A DNA stretch of 64,000 nucleotides from NCBI GenBank assembly GCA_001600875.1, contig BCLD01000010.1, positions 529,310 through 593,309 on the forward strand, in the 5' to 3' direction. Source of the DNA: Solicoccozyma terricola. Taxonomy: Eukaryota > Basidiomycota > Tremellomycetes > Filobasidiales > Piskurozymaceae. Under the pieces are notes generated by a model. It did no database searches, had not been told where the DNA came from, and saw only the letters and a list, made by a program, of their open reading frames with translations. The translations under genes were made by a program, and so were the position numbers. Numbering within the stretch: the first letter of the stretch is position 1; each line of letters begins with the position of its first letter. Positions 20,216 through 33,107 of the stretch are shown piece after piece.

Positions 20216-23200
20216 CTACACGTATGGCGCGCGCGACGGCTTGCCCACTGCCTCCAGCATGTACGCTATCATGCTGTTGTATGCCTCAGCCTCAGCAGCC
20301 GTAGCCTGCGTCGTCTCCCGCGAGAGGTTATTCGTCGGGAACATATCGTTCGACGACCGAGGGAACGCCCCCCCGGGAGACGCGAGCGTAGTTGCCTCAT
20401 CGTTGACGAACGAGAACGGATCGTCGGGCGTGGCATTGCCGAGAGCGTCGTTCCAGAACAAGGTGGGAAGCTGCAAGAGGTCATTCGGCCACGGTGGTTG
20501 GCGTTCCGATGACATGGCGGGTGGTGCCAGGTTGGATCCAATCGATGACGACCACCGCATGGAGCTCGCTGGCGGCAGCACAGTCTTAGACTGCGAAGCC
20601 AGCTGGTACACTCGACCAGCGCTCCCATTCATCTGGATCGCCGGACCATCAGGAGCAGGTGATGGTGACTTTTCGTGTGGAGACTCGTGTCGTTGAATCA
20701 AAGGCATCATCGCGCGGTCCGCTGACATCTCGAGTCCACCTTGGATCAGACCCTCGAAGAAAAGGCGGTGCGCAGATGCTGGTGCCCACGAATGACTGAT
20801 GTCGCGAAGCCACAGACAACATTGCGAAAAGTTCAACTTGGCGCTGTTGGCCAATCCGACGTCCGGCAGTGAGGAATTGTAGGCTGGCAAAGAAGCGATT
20901 TGTTAGTTACGTTGGCTTTAAGTCATCAGAAAGAGCAACCTCAAGCTAACCATGAAACTGTGCCATAGAGAGACGGATTTCGTCAGCTGCACATCCCAAG
21001 TCAGCAGACCATGTACATTCCGACGGAAACTCACCAATCCAGCTAGACTCAGCATATGTATTATATCGTGGCGCACTTGTGACAACAGCTTGAACCGATC
21101 GAGACACGCAAACAGCGAGACAATATTCTCTGCGGCGGCTGTGCAGATCAAGTGAGATTCTCCGTACAGCCCGGTTTGTCCACTAGAATCCGACTTTGTG
21201 CCGATGTAACGGGAGTGGAGGAGGATGGTGGCAGAGTGATACCACTACGTCATGGACACTGGTGAGCAAACGGGCCGCCCTCCCAAATTGCGTCCCGATG
21301 AGCACCACTTACAGCCAAATTCACAACCAGGTGGGTCAACGGCAATTTACTGCAGTCCACGTCAATCCTCAGTTGATCAGGTAACGCATTATACCATCCC
21401 CCCAACTCCCTTGCCAGCGGATGCCTCTGCCTCAATGCATTCTCCGCATTCCGCTTAGCGATATCCTCTTCGCTTCCTGTTTCGCCATCGCTTTCCGACA
21501 TTACCACTGTGACATGCGGTCCTAGTCGCGGACCCTCCGCTTCGAGGTCCAGGATCTTCTCTACAATCAATCCCAGCTGACATGTCGAGTTGAACGCGCT
21601 GATGATCCTGGATTGCACCGGTTGCGCACCAGGGTTCGTATGTCGTGCGGTGTATGCAGACGGTGGTGGCCAAAACTCGAACTCATCCGCTTCTGAAATT
21701 GAAGGGAGTGGCATCGTCGATCGTCGAGATGCGAGGATGGCAGGTTTACCGGTTTCTTCAGCATACGCCTTGTCAATCACGTAGCAGCACCAAAAAACTC
21801 GTGAGCGAGATTCTTCCTCCGCCTGAATGGGAACCCCAACGCGAATTCCGCATCAGCACAAGAAGCAAATCCAACAACTTGTCACGCACATGACTCAATT
21901 TCTTTAGCCCCGTCGAGCATCTGTGCAAACCCATCTCCAACGCCATGGCACAAGCTTGACCAGCATATATATACGCTGAACCCTTGTTTCCCCTCCCTGT
22001 TTGTGCCAAAGCAAGGAGGAAAAGCGCTTGAACAACGTACATCCGCGACTCATCCCGATGTCGCTGCAAGAGGTCTTTAGCTTGCAAAAAGAGTGCTTCC
22101 GCATCGACGGCAGGTGCTGCAGATGATTGGACGGCGACTACGGAAGCTGTAGCGAGCATAGCAGAGAGAAGGACAGGGTGGGTTTGGGTTGGATGGAAAA
22201 GGGGCTTATAAAGGATGGGCCAAACGTTCTGACGAAGATGACGCAGGTCGGAGTCAGTATTCCCTAATACCAGCTGATTCATGGACACCTACATGGACAT
22301 GCGTGAAGAAGATGCTCAATAGATAATCTCTCGTATCCTCGTTCACCATCATCGCCGATCCTTGTTTTGACAACAATGGATGACTCAGTTCCGACGAGCC
22401 GTTTCCGTCGGCTTGGTTTAGACCTTGCGCTGGCGATTGTTTCCGGTCACGACCGTCCGCTTGCACAAGATGCTCACGGGGCTTGAAACCCTTCGGCGGG
22501 CCTCTGTAAGTGCGCGATGATAGCCGATGCAGTATATGAGGAGGAAGAGGGGTATAGTAAAGAGACAAACGAAACGTGACGGGAAGGAAGGCATGGGACG
22601 GGGATCAGTCTCAGATGGTGACGTTTGAGTTGGTTTGAGTAGCCTACACACCGTTTCAGGCCCGAGGGCGCATATACGCATTCACGGCTGTCGGACAGTC
22701 AGCGTTGCCGCGATCAGTTGAATGTCAGGTAATTCAGAGATCGACAAGAAGAGGTTGCGTGCATGCGAGGAGCTCGACGGATTGGAAGAGAGTTGATTGC
22801 AGCACCGCTCACCCGTATTCTGCACAATTCTCGCATCTCGGCTGACCTGTAAGATCAGAGCTTGTCAGCTAACTTGCGGTTTGAGACCATCCCATCTCTA
22901 CTTGAAGGTAAAGGAGAAATGGAGTTGGACGTACCACCACCGCATTTCGTCCGCCGCCGCTGGAATTGCAGAGATACATAATCTACGATCAGCGCTCGCT
23001 GTCACCGAGGGCTCCCACTAGTCCCGCATAGCTGAGACCTATACCAGACTCGATCTTGTCCGGCTCCAAGCACACGAGGATGAAAGTGTTCAGACACTCA
23101 CCTGACAAGCCTGGCACGCCAACTTTGCTCTTTTTCGAGGTGATTCAAAGCCGTCACGCTGATCGGCCGTCATGCTCGTGTTCGAGGAGGGCTCCGACAT
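20216..23200 (-). CDS. Zn2Cys6 transcription factor with fungal_trans domain
   Basis: Fungal binuclear-zinc regulator. The start chosen at 23200 gives MSEPSSNTSMTADQRDGF. The zinc cluster is split over four small exons: KRAKLACQACQ / RRRTKCGG / GQPRCENCAEY / GRECVYAPSGLKR, i.e. C-x2-C-x6-C-x6-C-x2-C-x6-C, canonical spacing. The middle region has the fungal-specific regulatory domain: YLLSIFFTHVHV, HPVLLSAMLATASVV, VVQALFLLALAQTGRGNKG and AYIYAGQACAMALEMGLHR. The C-terminus is low-complexity (HEKSPSPAPDGPA) and ends AVGKPSRAPYV at 20216. About 850 residues. Target genes cannot be read from the sequence. Confidence 0.87.
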
Positions 23201-26200
23201 TGCAGTATTCCAGTTGTGGGATGAAAAAGTTGTGTGGGATGGGCGGTTCTTTACCACGCGGTTATCTAACCACCTCACACTCAATAATGACGCCACCGCG
23301 GTCCCAGTTTGTCTCAACATGGGGACGAGGGAACAAGGACCATGCATCCATCCTCTGACAGGCAGAGGAGGGCAGATCGCTCTCATCAGAGGAGGTATCC
23401 TGGAATGTGACGCGAGTAATCTCCCTGGAGACTGCTCGGTCTGGTCAGCGAAATGCAAAGGCGCTACCTTTTGTGTAGGACATTCAGATAGTCGAGACTA
23501 AAGTTTCCCCATATATTGTATGTTCTCCCCCCCCCCCCCTCCTACAATGGATGCTATGCCGTTGTGATACATATCCACAGGCTGCAGCTCCTTTCCTTTT
23601 GCTTCGTGCTTGCTGTTCACTCATGTGAACGACTGCCTGCATCTGCAACAGAGTCCACTCAGGCGCCAGCGTCGAGGAAGAAATTGCCACCACAGTCTGG
23701 AACTATTCATCAGGTCGAAACTGTCACAATCACTTTTTGAGGTCAACGAGAAGTGGAAGAGGAAGACGAAACAAGGCGAATTCTCTGAAAGTCAACTTTC
23801 CCAAAGTCGACTATTATGCGATGAAACGATCCTCCTTCCATAGGCAGAAATGTTATGAAGCATAGTACGATCTTGCTGTGCACTTATTTCCAAAGCCAAT
23901 GCTCTGATGCAAATGACAATGCTCGCGAATGAAGGAACACCTCAGAGTAGCGCATAACGAAAAGCTCATAGTATGGCAAGTATCTCAACAGGTAAGAAAA
24001 CATGTACAACCTCTCAGATGGCGCACGTAGAAGGCAGGCTCAGAGGGCTCCACGATCATGGGTCTAATCGTTCAAAACGAGCAGGGCAAGTCCGTGGTCA
24101 CTCAAATAGTCAAAAGCTTGTTGAATGCAAAGCTTGACCTACGTTACTCAAAGAAACATTCTATGCACACTTTTCACTTTTGCTGCGATTGCCATAGTCC
24201 CCCCACATCAGACAATGAAGCGTTCCTCCTAACGGGTGACGGATTGTGATTCCAATCGACACCTAGACATAGTTGACGGGTTCCATCACAGAGCGACTAC
24301 ATTGATGTATGTGAAGTTCATTCGCTCAATAATGTACATTACCGCCTAAGCACGCATATTTAGGTTGGTACCTATGTGGGAACACAAACATTGCACTGTG
24401 CAATATTGCTATACTTGCCTTCAAGATCTTGAGCTGCCTATGGTGTTCCCGCGGTTTCTATGATAAAATGCCCACCTGAAACGGAGAAATTAGACGATCT
24501 TCCCGAGAGCTTACGAATGTGGTGCAAGGAAGCTCGTGTTTCTTAAGTAGCTAAAGCCGTTTGTCCTGCACTCTACGATTTGACAAATGTTAGTTGCATG
24601 CTATCTATCATGAAGCCAAGTATTACTTCAGACAATCTATCCAGATCCCATATTGGAACTACCAAGCTTTGCAGGAGGCGACCAGAGATGTAGCATTGAC
24701 GGTGATCAATGGGGAATTCCGCGACAGGACTTACTGGCTGACTTGCCCAACTGTTAGTACTATATGGCTAGGGACTATGTTACGACTAAGCTTTGGGGGA
24801 GGTTACCGAGCGCCTGGGTGTATTGGCACACAAGGGTGGTCCGTTGGTAATGGAATGGGACTTGCTAGCTTTCTTGTCAACTGTGTGGTTGCAGCAGAGA
24901 ATCGATTACCTTGCCAGGGGAAATAGATATGGGCTTGAGGACACTTAGTAGTGTTGATAGGAATGTAAACTATGATATCGTTGGTGAAGAGAAAGCGAGA
25001 GGACGTGAAAGGGGCAGAAAATATGCCAGTATGCGAAGAAGCACTTTGCCACTGAGAGCAGTGGAAAGTAAAATGGAGTAAGTACTCTTGAAAACAGCAA
25101 GATACTACAGAACCGTCAACTCAGTTAGACGTAGAGGTTCATTGTTCATTGGGTAGTGAAGGTGTGTTACGACTAAGCTTTGGCAAAGGTTGCCAGGCAC
25201 TTGGGTGACAAGGGAGCAGGTGTGTTCTTATTTCCCTGCGGCTATGTTGTAGTGCTGCAGGGCAAGTTCGTAAAAGAATGACATAACATCCGATATTAAG
25301 AGGTGGAATCTGTGACGATCAAGCTTAAGCAGAGGTTGCCAGCCACTTGGGTGACAAGGGAGCAGGTATGGTCTTATTTCTCTGCTGCTCTGTTATAAAG
25401 CTGCAGGGAAGGTGCGCAACAGAATCCATTGTTTTAGGAGTGATGATGGCGAGATTACACTGGCTGTCGGCAAATTATGGAGACAGATGTGCTATGGGCC
25501 AGGCTGTCGACATCTCCTTGCTGGCGAGACCATTCTTGGAATGATACTTTCTAGCGAGTCGATGTCATCGGAGGAATGTAATTCCGGATTCTACCGGACC
25601 GGTTCAGTCAGTATCATTCGTGAATCCACCCACGTTGTTCTCACTGGAAAGCCATCCTCCAGTCGATATTCACAAGACCTTCTTGTGGGGGGGAGGGAGG
25701 GGGGGGGAAGTACTGATGAAGGATCTAGGGAAGCGCTGTAGGCTTAATGGGTCTTTTTGAGAAATTGTGTCTGACTACATTCAGCGCATCCACGACGAGC
25801 GGGGTATTGAAGCCTGCCTGTTTTAAGGCACAGAAGAAATCGAAGGAAAGGTGGAGAGTATAATAACATCGCCTACGTTTTTTTCCCATTTACAGATCTG
25901 CAGCAAGAAATCTCCCTTCCGAGATGCAAAAGTAAGTCGATGGCAGCTCACAGGAGACTGGCGTGAATTCAAGCAACGTACGATATCTGGTGAAAAAAGA
26001 AAAGGACAGTACTTGGGTGGCATCAGTCCGAGCTGGGCAATACATATGCTGGTCGATTGTTCACTTGTATGGACAGATGAATAGTCTGTATGATCGTTTG
26101 GTCGGTAATGCCCCGAAAGTCGAGTTGCACTCGGGGAGCTTCCGGACGAGGGTAGCTTTGGTAGGGCTTATGTCCCCTGTCGTATCTCGAGTGGATACTG

Positions 26201-26845
26201 GCGTGTTACAAAGCTCCTCTTGTCTTCATCATGGGGTCGAAGATAGCATATACGCGTCTTCCACTGACTGTTAGCAGATCTTTCGCCATGTGATGAAGTG
26301 CGCAACCTGCGAGTCATCACCTCGGGGTATACTGTGGTTTCCTGATTTACAATGACTTCATCCGTTGTAATTGGAGTGACTATCTTCACGTTTACTCCAA
26401 GTGAATTTAAATAGCGGACCGCTGCTGCTCAATTTTTGAAACAACCGGCTCCGCCAGGATTATTGTACCGCCTCTCTACGCGACAGTGTGGCCTACAAAC
26501 CAAGGACGAGGAGTGTACCAGATGATCTATGCTTACATAGAATGTACTGTCCCTACTGTTCCTACTGTTTCTCGTGGTGCTTGTGAAAAGGTGTCCAGGA
26601 CGGACCGCTTTTATACGCAAGGTGCGTAGAGTAGGAAATCCCTCCTAGAAAAAATAAAATTGCAGATGCATGTCATCTGATGGAAAATACCACCTATGCC
26701 TGTAGCAGGGGATGTATCGTCCCAGCTTGCTACAGTGCTGTAGTGCTAGTGCAACAACCCGCCTTCCTGGATTGGTGAATGTCAGTGGGTGAATAATGGC
26801 ATGAAATCATAGTCGTTGAACATGAGCCTTGCAGAAAACTTCGTC
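23201..26845. other. 3.6-kb gene-free stretch
   Basis: The largest gap in the window. No frame shows a recognisable protein or consistent exon pattern. Base composition looks more AT-rich than the flanks, roughly between 23.8 and 25.5 kb. Contents seen: a C13 run (23527-23539), diverged direct repeats at about 24.77-25.41 kb, and a G-rich stretch (25685-25710). Open frames here (for example 24594-24926) are short and unsupported. It may be decayed mobile-element DNA; no terminal repeats or coding remnants were recognised. Confidence 0.6.
24776..25412. repeat. Three diverged direct-repeat copies in the gene-free stretch
   Basis: Copy B (25164-25270) and copy C (25310-25412) share GCTT-x-GCAGAGGTTGCCAG-like sequence, CACTTGGGTGACAAGGGAGC, TCTTATTTC-CTGC and GCTGCAGGGAA/CAAG, offset by 146 bp. 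A shorter, more diverged copy A (24776-24820) shares GTTACGACTAAGCTTTGG and GCCTGGGTG. Similarity of B to C is about three-quarters by eye. Confidence 0.75.
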
Positions 26846-29105
26846 CTATTGAAATGGCCACGCCTGAATATCAACAAAGCCCAGACCAGGGTCTTCAAAA
26901 TCCTCCGCCGCCAAAAAATGGCCCTCAGCCGCTCTCGCTGCTTCTCTATCTTCTGCAGCATAGCGTAGCATGTCCCCCTCATCAAACAGCTTTTGATAGC
27001 ATTTGCTGTTGGAGACGTTGTAATGTTTGTAGGGATCCGTGGCAATCAGCTGATCCAATATTTAATCAGCTAGCTGGACGTTATCTGATGTGAGAAGGGC
27101 ACCATGCACTTACCTTCTCGCCGCATCTAAAACAAAAATGGCAGAGACACCTGAACGGCCCCCATTTCGTCATAGATATTCAGTTGCCGCGGGTGGAGCA
27201 TGAGGGCTTGAATGTTGACCTACCTGAAGCACGTCATATGATTGCAGCCTTCACTTTTTTCAACTCGGCTGTGACAATTTGGACATGATTTTGTCTTCGC
27301 TTCCATCCACTGACGGTTTGACTCGTCCTCTGCGTGCTTGATCACCATCTGTTTGAGTTTTGCGCGGCCATACCGCTGCTCCATTGCTACCCTCTCCTTG
27401 GAACCATCTCCGAGCTGTAAGTATTTTTGAATCAAAGCAGTCGTCGCAGATGCGGTGCAGGGCACATGTGCTCCATGCCTTTAAATAAATCATGTCAGCA
27501 GCTCCCTCTTTCCTGGAAACCCGCTCTCTACCTACCAGCCCATTTCGCATATCCGGCAGAAGCAAAAGCCGCACTTTTCGCATTGCCTGAAACGATCCCA
27601 TCTATCAAGTTCAGTTTGTCTTTGCTTATCTAGGTCTTTCTCATCCAGGCGTGTTACTGGCCCGGATGACAATCGAAAGACGTTGTTTGCTGGCTTAATT
27701 GCGACGTCTTGTTTTGCCCGTTGACGCGGAGGTGGACCAACGGGAGCCTGACAGTGCGCCATCGGGCACGTCGTGTAGGTAGGGTCGTTCTCGACCCTTT
27801 TTTTCTCCTTGAGCCGCTTGAAACGCTCAGCGAGAACATCGCCTACAACTTTCGAAAGCAAATCATCGCCAACATAATCAGTCGGGTCTCCTGCATCTGG
27901 GGTCTGTTGCGTAGGGTTTTCAGCCCTGTCCTGATCTCTCTTGACCCGAGCCTTGGTGCAGTCAAATGACGGGCATGCGACATTGGAGAGCGTTCCTTCG
28001 CGAATAGCAAGAGACCAGCAAGATTGCAAACAATCATGGCAGCTGGTGGTAAATGCACGGCTGTCAATCCGCGTTGTTTCTAAATTGCGATCCGCTACTA
28101 TGCACTCACAAAACACAGCCGCAAGCATCCATTTCTATACAGCCCTTTCCTTTCCGAGTTTCCAAACAAATTCCACAAGAAAAACTGGTCATCGAAAATG
28201 CTTCGTCCCGCGAATGCGCCGATTGACTGGCGATGAGCTGCGATAGGTATACAGGTGTGAGTGGGTAGGTGGTCGTAAAACTGCATATCGAGGTGTAAGT
28301 AATGATACTAGACTTGTGTGTTACGTGAATATCGGCTTACGTGATGACCCCGTCGTTATCCATCAGGCCGGTGTCGGCGTCACCAACGAATTCTCCGCTC
28401 GCTAACCAGTCGATGAAACCCCATAGGACCCCTTCTCTAGCATTTGCTTCGCCACTTGCGGCCCAAGTTGTGACAAGGCGGCGCCGTAAAGCCCGAATAA
28501 CCGGGAGGGGCAAATAGCAGGTTGCATCATCTGCTATACCGGACCCCGTGTTGGTTATGCCATGTGTTCTCACGTCCACGAGTTCTGCGCACTCCTGCAG
28601 TGGATAGCGCGGCGGTAGATGAAATGACAACTCCAGGGACGGCAGGACCGAAGTGGTCAACAAGACCGAGCCGTTCCTGACCGCTACGGGCCCATCCACT
28701 CTCTGCTCGCCAGTAGCATCTTTTTGGTCGCCATTCGTAGTTGTACTGTTGGATTCAGGTCGATGACCTCGGCATACAACAGTCTTCGCAGTATCGAATG
28801 CGATGTCCACGATTACGGTCAACCATGTGCCACCTACTCGATCGCCGTTAGAAAAGTTTTCCTCTGTGAGAACGTCGTCGCTTCCTACTTGAAGTGCTGG
28901 ATTTTGCTTGTTCGGCCTGTGTAGGCGGCTGGGACAAACGGAGTCGACAATGATGTTTGATTCAGGATAGATGGACTGGGATTAAAGGAGAAACCAAGTC
29001 AGTCCGGCTTGCCATCGAACAAAGTGACTGCTGCCCTTGGCTACGCACCTGTAGGACGATAATCTCACTGTCTAGAAGCTCAGCACAGGTATCCTCGGAA
29101 CACAT
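26846..29105 (-). CDS. RWD-RBR E3 ubiquitin ligase (RNF14-like)
   Basis: RING-between-RING ligase, which forms a thioester with ubiquitin before transfer. The start at 29105 gives MCSEDTCAELLDSEIIVLQ then SIYPES, the opening of an RWD domain; LELSFHLPPRYPLQECAEL is the RWD core. An in-frame ATG at 29147 would add 14 residues. RING1 is CGICLETRKGKGCIEMDACG; the in-between region follows, with VACPSFDCTK and CEKCGFCFCRIC. RING2 is CPNCHSRVEKSEGCNHMTC, with the catalytic Cys expected in EGCNHMTC, then CHFCFRCGEK. The C-terminal DPYKHYNVSNSKCYQKLFD tail is typical of RNF14. Stop at 26846-26848. About 640 residues. Substrates unknown. Confidence 0.88.
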
Positions 29106-30112
29106 GACTGGGTGTTCATAAACAGCTTGCAGGTAGATCTGCGCCACTACACAAACAATGGCGGAAAGAGTAAGGAAATGCTAGTCGTCCGCAGTGATTT
29201 GCCGAAATCGATTTCTTGCGAGTGTCGGAGTGTTTACTAGAGCATCGCTCATACCGCGGCCTTCTCACGAACTATGACACCTGCGATTCGGATTATGTGT
29301 TGAAGAGATCATGGAGATGATGCTGCAAGGATCGTGGACGGGCGAGGCCAGCCGACATCACGTGGAACAATGAGAGTCGGGACATTTGATCAGCAAAATG
29401 CTCTAACATCATTTTGTTTCAAGGTGGCTCAAGGACATTTTGGAGACGGGGGACGCTTGCATTGCAGCTTGGGACGAGGGGATATGGCGGTCCATCCCGC
29501 AGGGTAGTCGGCCGAGGTGGACTGAAATGGGGCTGGATGGGCTGATGGAGCAGTCGGTTGTGCGATTTTTGAAAGTTATTGAGCAAAATCTGACCCCCTT
29601 GGTTCATCCCCCTCGACCAACATGCTGCCATGTGTATGCGGACGATGTGAATTCCCACCAGCTACCACATCGCTACCTGGCTGCCGCTGCTCGCCATCAC
29701 CCGAGCCGCCTTCGCCAATCGCCACCCAAATAACGTAAATCTCGATCGACATGGCTCGCGTGGCAAATTTGGCGGGTAAGCGCGATTGATAAGAGGGCGC
29801 TTTGTCAACAGATCCAGATCGGTGGCAGTAGAAAAGAGACAGGCACCCCACCCCACCTTCCACGTCTGCCATAGTCGAATCTACCACTCGTCCACACCGG
29901 TCTGCCACTCCCTGCCACCGTCTACCACCGTGCTCACCTCTGTTGGAACGCTGTTTGGCCATCGTCAACCTTCCACCGGCATCCTTTCACCACACCGTGG
30001 TAGCATTCGCAGACCGTCCCTCATACAGCTTCGCGAACGCAGATCCAATCCCAGCATTGTACTCAGTCCATCACCTCGGCTAGAGGTCGCAGGCAACAGT
30101 CAAGAGGAGGAC
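29106..30112. promoter_or_regulatory. Divergent intergenic region (RBR ligase / gamma-glutamyltransferase)
   Basis: About 1 kb between divergent starts. A 23-codon open frame (29181-29252, minus) precedes the ligase and could be an upstream ORF in its leader. A CACGTG-containing word (ATCACGTGG near 29358) is a possible bHLH site. The gamma-glutamyltransferase frame is open back to 29786, but that extension lacks family character. Confidence 0.5.
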
Positions 30113-32616
30113 ATGGATTCACGGCGGTTTGTTGGTGCAGAGGATGACGAGGACACGCTGGGGAATGAGCGGCAGAGGTTGTTGACGCCAGACGCAGCCG
30201 AGCGTGGTGAGGGGCTCAAAGATCGGAACGGGGCTAGGGATTGGCAAGCAATATCCCGAACAGAGACCCAACGGCGGCGGAATCTCATCATGTGCTTAAT
30301 TCCCCTCCTCGTTCTGGTCTCCTTCATCCTTACCGTCTCAGCAGGAGCTTTACCTAACCCTTTCTCTTCGAGCCCCATCCGCTCTTCTCCTGGAAACTCG
30401 ACTGACTCGGACAACCCACACGTCGTCATCCCCACCGGGCCTGGTGGGCCTTACATACTCCCTCCTCCTACTGGCCTACCTCGTAATGACGCATACATCA
30501 CGCATGCTGCGCACGGGGCTGTAGCAAGCGAGGACGTCACCTGTTCAAACCTGGGAGTCGACGTTCTGAGGGAGGGTGGAAACGCAGTGGACGCAGCGAT
30601 CACTACCACGCTCTGTGTCGGAGTACTCAACTCGTTCTCGTCTGGGATTGGTGGAGGAGGCTTCATGCTCATTCGCATACCTGGCAAATCAGGTGCATGG
30701 TCCTACAAATACACTCGACAGGCTGAGAACAGCTCGGTCATGGCTATCGATTTCCGAGAGACTGGCCCTGCTGGCGCACACGAGGATATGTATCTCAAAG
30801 TCCCTACCGCTTCGCAAGTCGGTGGCTTATCCGTCGGTGTACCGGGTGAGCTGCTGGGTCTGTGGACGGCATACGAAACCTACGGCTCTGGCCGCGTCTC
30901 ATGGGAGCGCCTTGTTCGACCGAACGTGGAGCTTGCCAAGGGTTGGAAAGTCAGCCGAGAGTTGGCTCGACGATTCAGGAAGTTCGGCAAATTCATGGTA
31001 GGCAAGACTGAGTGGGAAAATGTCTTTCGACCGAGAGGGGAGATGCTGGTCGAAGGAGATTGGGTGCAAAGGACAAATTATTCAAAGACGCTGGAATGGA
31101 TCGGCAAGCACGGTATAGACGGCTTCTACGGCACCTCCAAGCGAGAAGAGGACAACTGGATCGCGGCCGGAGTGATCGCATCCATTCAGAAGGAGGACGG
31201 TATCATGACTCGTCAAGATCTTATCGATTACAGGCTCAACATCTATCCCGCCATCTCATCCACGTACAACGGCAAGACCGTATTCACCACGGATGCCCCC
31301 TCGTCTGGACCTGTCATGCTTGGCCTCCTCAACGCCATGGAAGTGTACCAGCTCTCACCAACTGACGACTCACCGCTTACCAACGCCACGAGAACACCGC
31401 TCAATGTTCATCGTCTGACTGAGGCTCTCAAATTCGCCTTTGGAGCCAGAACGGAGATCTCGGATGTTTCAGACGGATTCGCCGATGATGCGAGAAGGGC
31501 GCGCATCGACGAGTTCGTCACCAAGAAATGGGGTCAAGAAGTGGTGAAGAACATTACGGACGTGAGTGCGCGCTGGGCTGGAAAGTCGTTTAGGCCGAAC
31601 AGCTAATGTCCGTCCCACTCAGGACAAGACGCATACCGCCGAGTATTACAACCCTGTTTTCGATGTTCCTTATGATTCTGGAACGACTCATCTGTCGATC
31701 GTGGACAGATGGGGTGGAGCAGTTTCTTTGACTTCGACGTGATTGTCGCCAGCCAGCTTTCGCCCCGCGGTGCACAAGCTGACCCTTTCGACATTTTTGA
31801 CAGCGTCAACCTCATCTTTGGATCTCGAGTCATGGACCCTGTCACTGGGATCATTATGAACGATGAGATGGACGATTTCTCACAGAAAGGAGTGAGTGAT
31901 GGCATTTCCGCTTCCTGTGGGACAAATGTATTTTAGCTGATCTTTTTTTTCCCATCATCACAGATGAAAAATGCATTCGGTCTCCCTCCTTCGCCTTACA
32001 ACTATCCTGGCGCCAATAAACGTCCTCTTTCCTCGACTGCGGCGACGATTGTCGAGTATGCTGATGGCAGCCTATACACCGCTCTCGGAGGTTCAGGAGG
32101 AAGTCGGATTTTTGGCGCTGTCGCGCAGGTGCTACTGAATATGGAGTGGGGTATGGATGTTAGTGCGGCAGTGGAGGAGCCGAGGCTGCATGACCAGTTG
32201 TACCCGGCGATGGTGACATTGGAGACTGGTGAGCGTGTGCCCCCTGCCTGACTGACATCCATGAGAATTCTTGTTGACGGAGGAGAACCGCGATAGACTT
32301 CGACGAAGACCTTGTGATGGGCTTGAAAGCACGAGGGCACAATGTGACGATGTTCGACATCAACCTGGTGAGCTTGAAGGCAGTGTTCTCCTCCTGTGGA
32401 ACACTCTGCTGACTTATGGGCATATCACCGTTGTGACAGGGTGTCGCAGAGGGTAAGTTGCACGCGAAAGGCCGTCGAATATAGACCCAACCTCACCGTG
32501 ATATTTTTGTTGTTGTTTCTGGTTCTTTTACAGTACAAGCGGTCATGGTTGACAGGAGCGGTCGGATAACAGCAGCATCAGACTCGAGGAAGAACGGTGT
32601 TTCACGAGGCTACTGA
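30113..32616 (+). CDS. Gamma-glutamyltransferase (glutathione hydrolase)
   Basis: Self-processing enzyme that cleaves the gamma-glutamyl bond of glutathione, in the vacuole or at the cell surface in fungi. The start at 30113 (MDSRRFVGAEDDEDTLG) gives a type II membrane protein: cytosolic N-terminus, then anchor LIMCLIPLLVLVSFILTVSA. The large-subunit motif is GGNAVDAAITTTLCVGVLNS then GIGGGGFMLIR. The processing site is DSGTTHLSIVDRWGGAVSLT, the first Thr of TTH being the expected nucleophile. Small-subunit motifs are PLSSTAATIV and GGSGGSRIFG. Introns include one with a GTGATT donor within SLTST. The last exons include one of 13 nt. Ends ...SDSRKNGVSRGY at TGA 32614-32616. About 700 residues, slightly longer than bacterial enzymes. 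Confidence 0.93.
32440..32452 (+). other. 13-nt microexon of the gamma-glutamyltransferase gene
   Basis: The sequence reads TGTGACAG|GGTGTCGCAGAGG|GTAAGT. It links ...DINL to GVAE and VQAVMVDRSGRI, keeping the family's C-terminal sequence in frame. Confidence 0.85.
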
Positions 32617-33107
32617 AGACGATCGGTAGCGGATGGACAAGATAGATGAAGATCTTTGTACAATGTAAGAAACAACATCAACGCCAGGATGATCACATGC
32701 AACGTTACGCAAATTTCCTCTGAATGGGGCCCTTGGAAGCGCAGACCCTGGTCGGTCGATTTACGATATGCGGCCAGTACAATGATCTGATGAGCCAGGA
32801 AGCGATGAGTTGGCTTGGGCCGAGGCGCGGACTGGAAGTGGTGGACTGGATGGACTGGACTGACTGCTGTTGCGGAATGTTGCGGTTCGAGCTCGCGGAA
32901 TGCGGAATGTTCTGGCGGTGGCGGTGGCGGTGGCGGTGGCGTAGATGATATCCTTCCGGGGCGTGCAGATCTCTCGACAAGGGCCGAGCGTGGGTCGCAA
33001 GAAAATAATTTCAGCAACATGCCAGCAAACATGTCCACAGTCAGCATCAGTACACAATCACCTCCTTCGTCCGTCCTGGTCGCGAGCTCACTCTCCACCT
33101 TCTCAGC
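32617..33107. promoter_or_regulatory. Region upstream of the HSF-type gene
   Basis: 491 bp between same-strand genes. Contains a GGCGGT hexamer repeat (32911-32940) and several TGGACTGGA repeats (32838-32862). No gene supported. Confidence 0.55.
32911..32940 (+). repeat. (GGCGGT)n short tandem repeat
   Basis: About five near-perfect GGCGGT units upstream of the HSF-type gene, within its likely promoter or leader. Confidence 0.85.

Noticed and set aside
20134..20696. Plus-strand open frames opposite the first Zn2Cys6 gene
   Set aside because: They mirror the real coding frame on the minus strand and have no domain or splice pattern.
24594..24926. 110-codon open frame in the gene-free stretch
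   Set aside because: No recognisable domain, no convincing splice partners, and it overlaps a diverged repeat copy.
29786..30112. N-terminal extension of the gamma-glutamyltransferase
   Set aside because: The frame is open, but the sequence lacks family character. ATG 30113 gives a normal type II membrane-anchored start.
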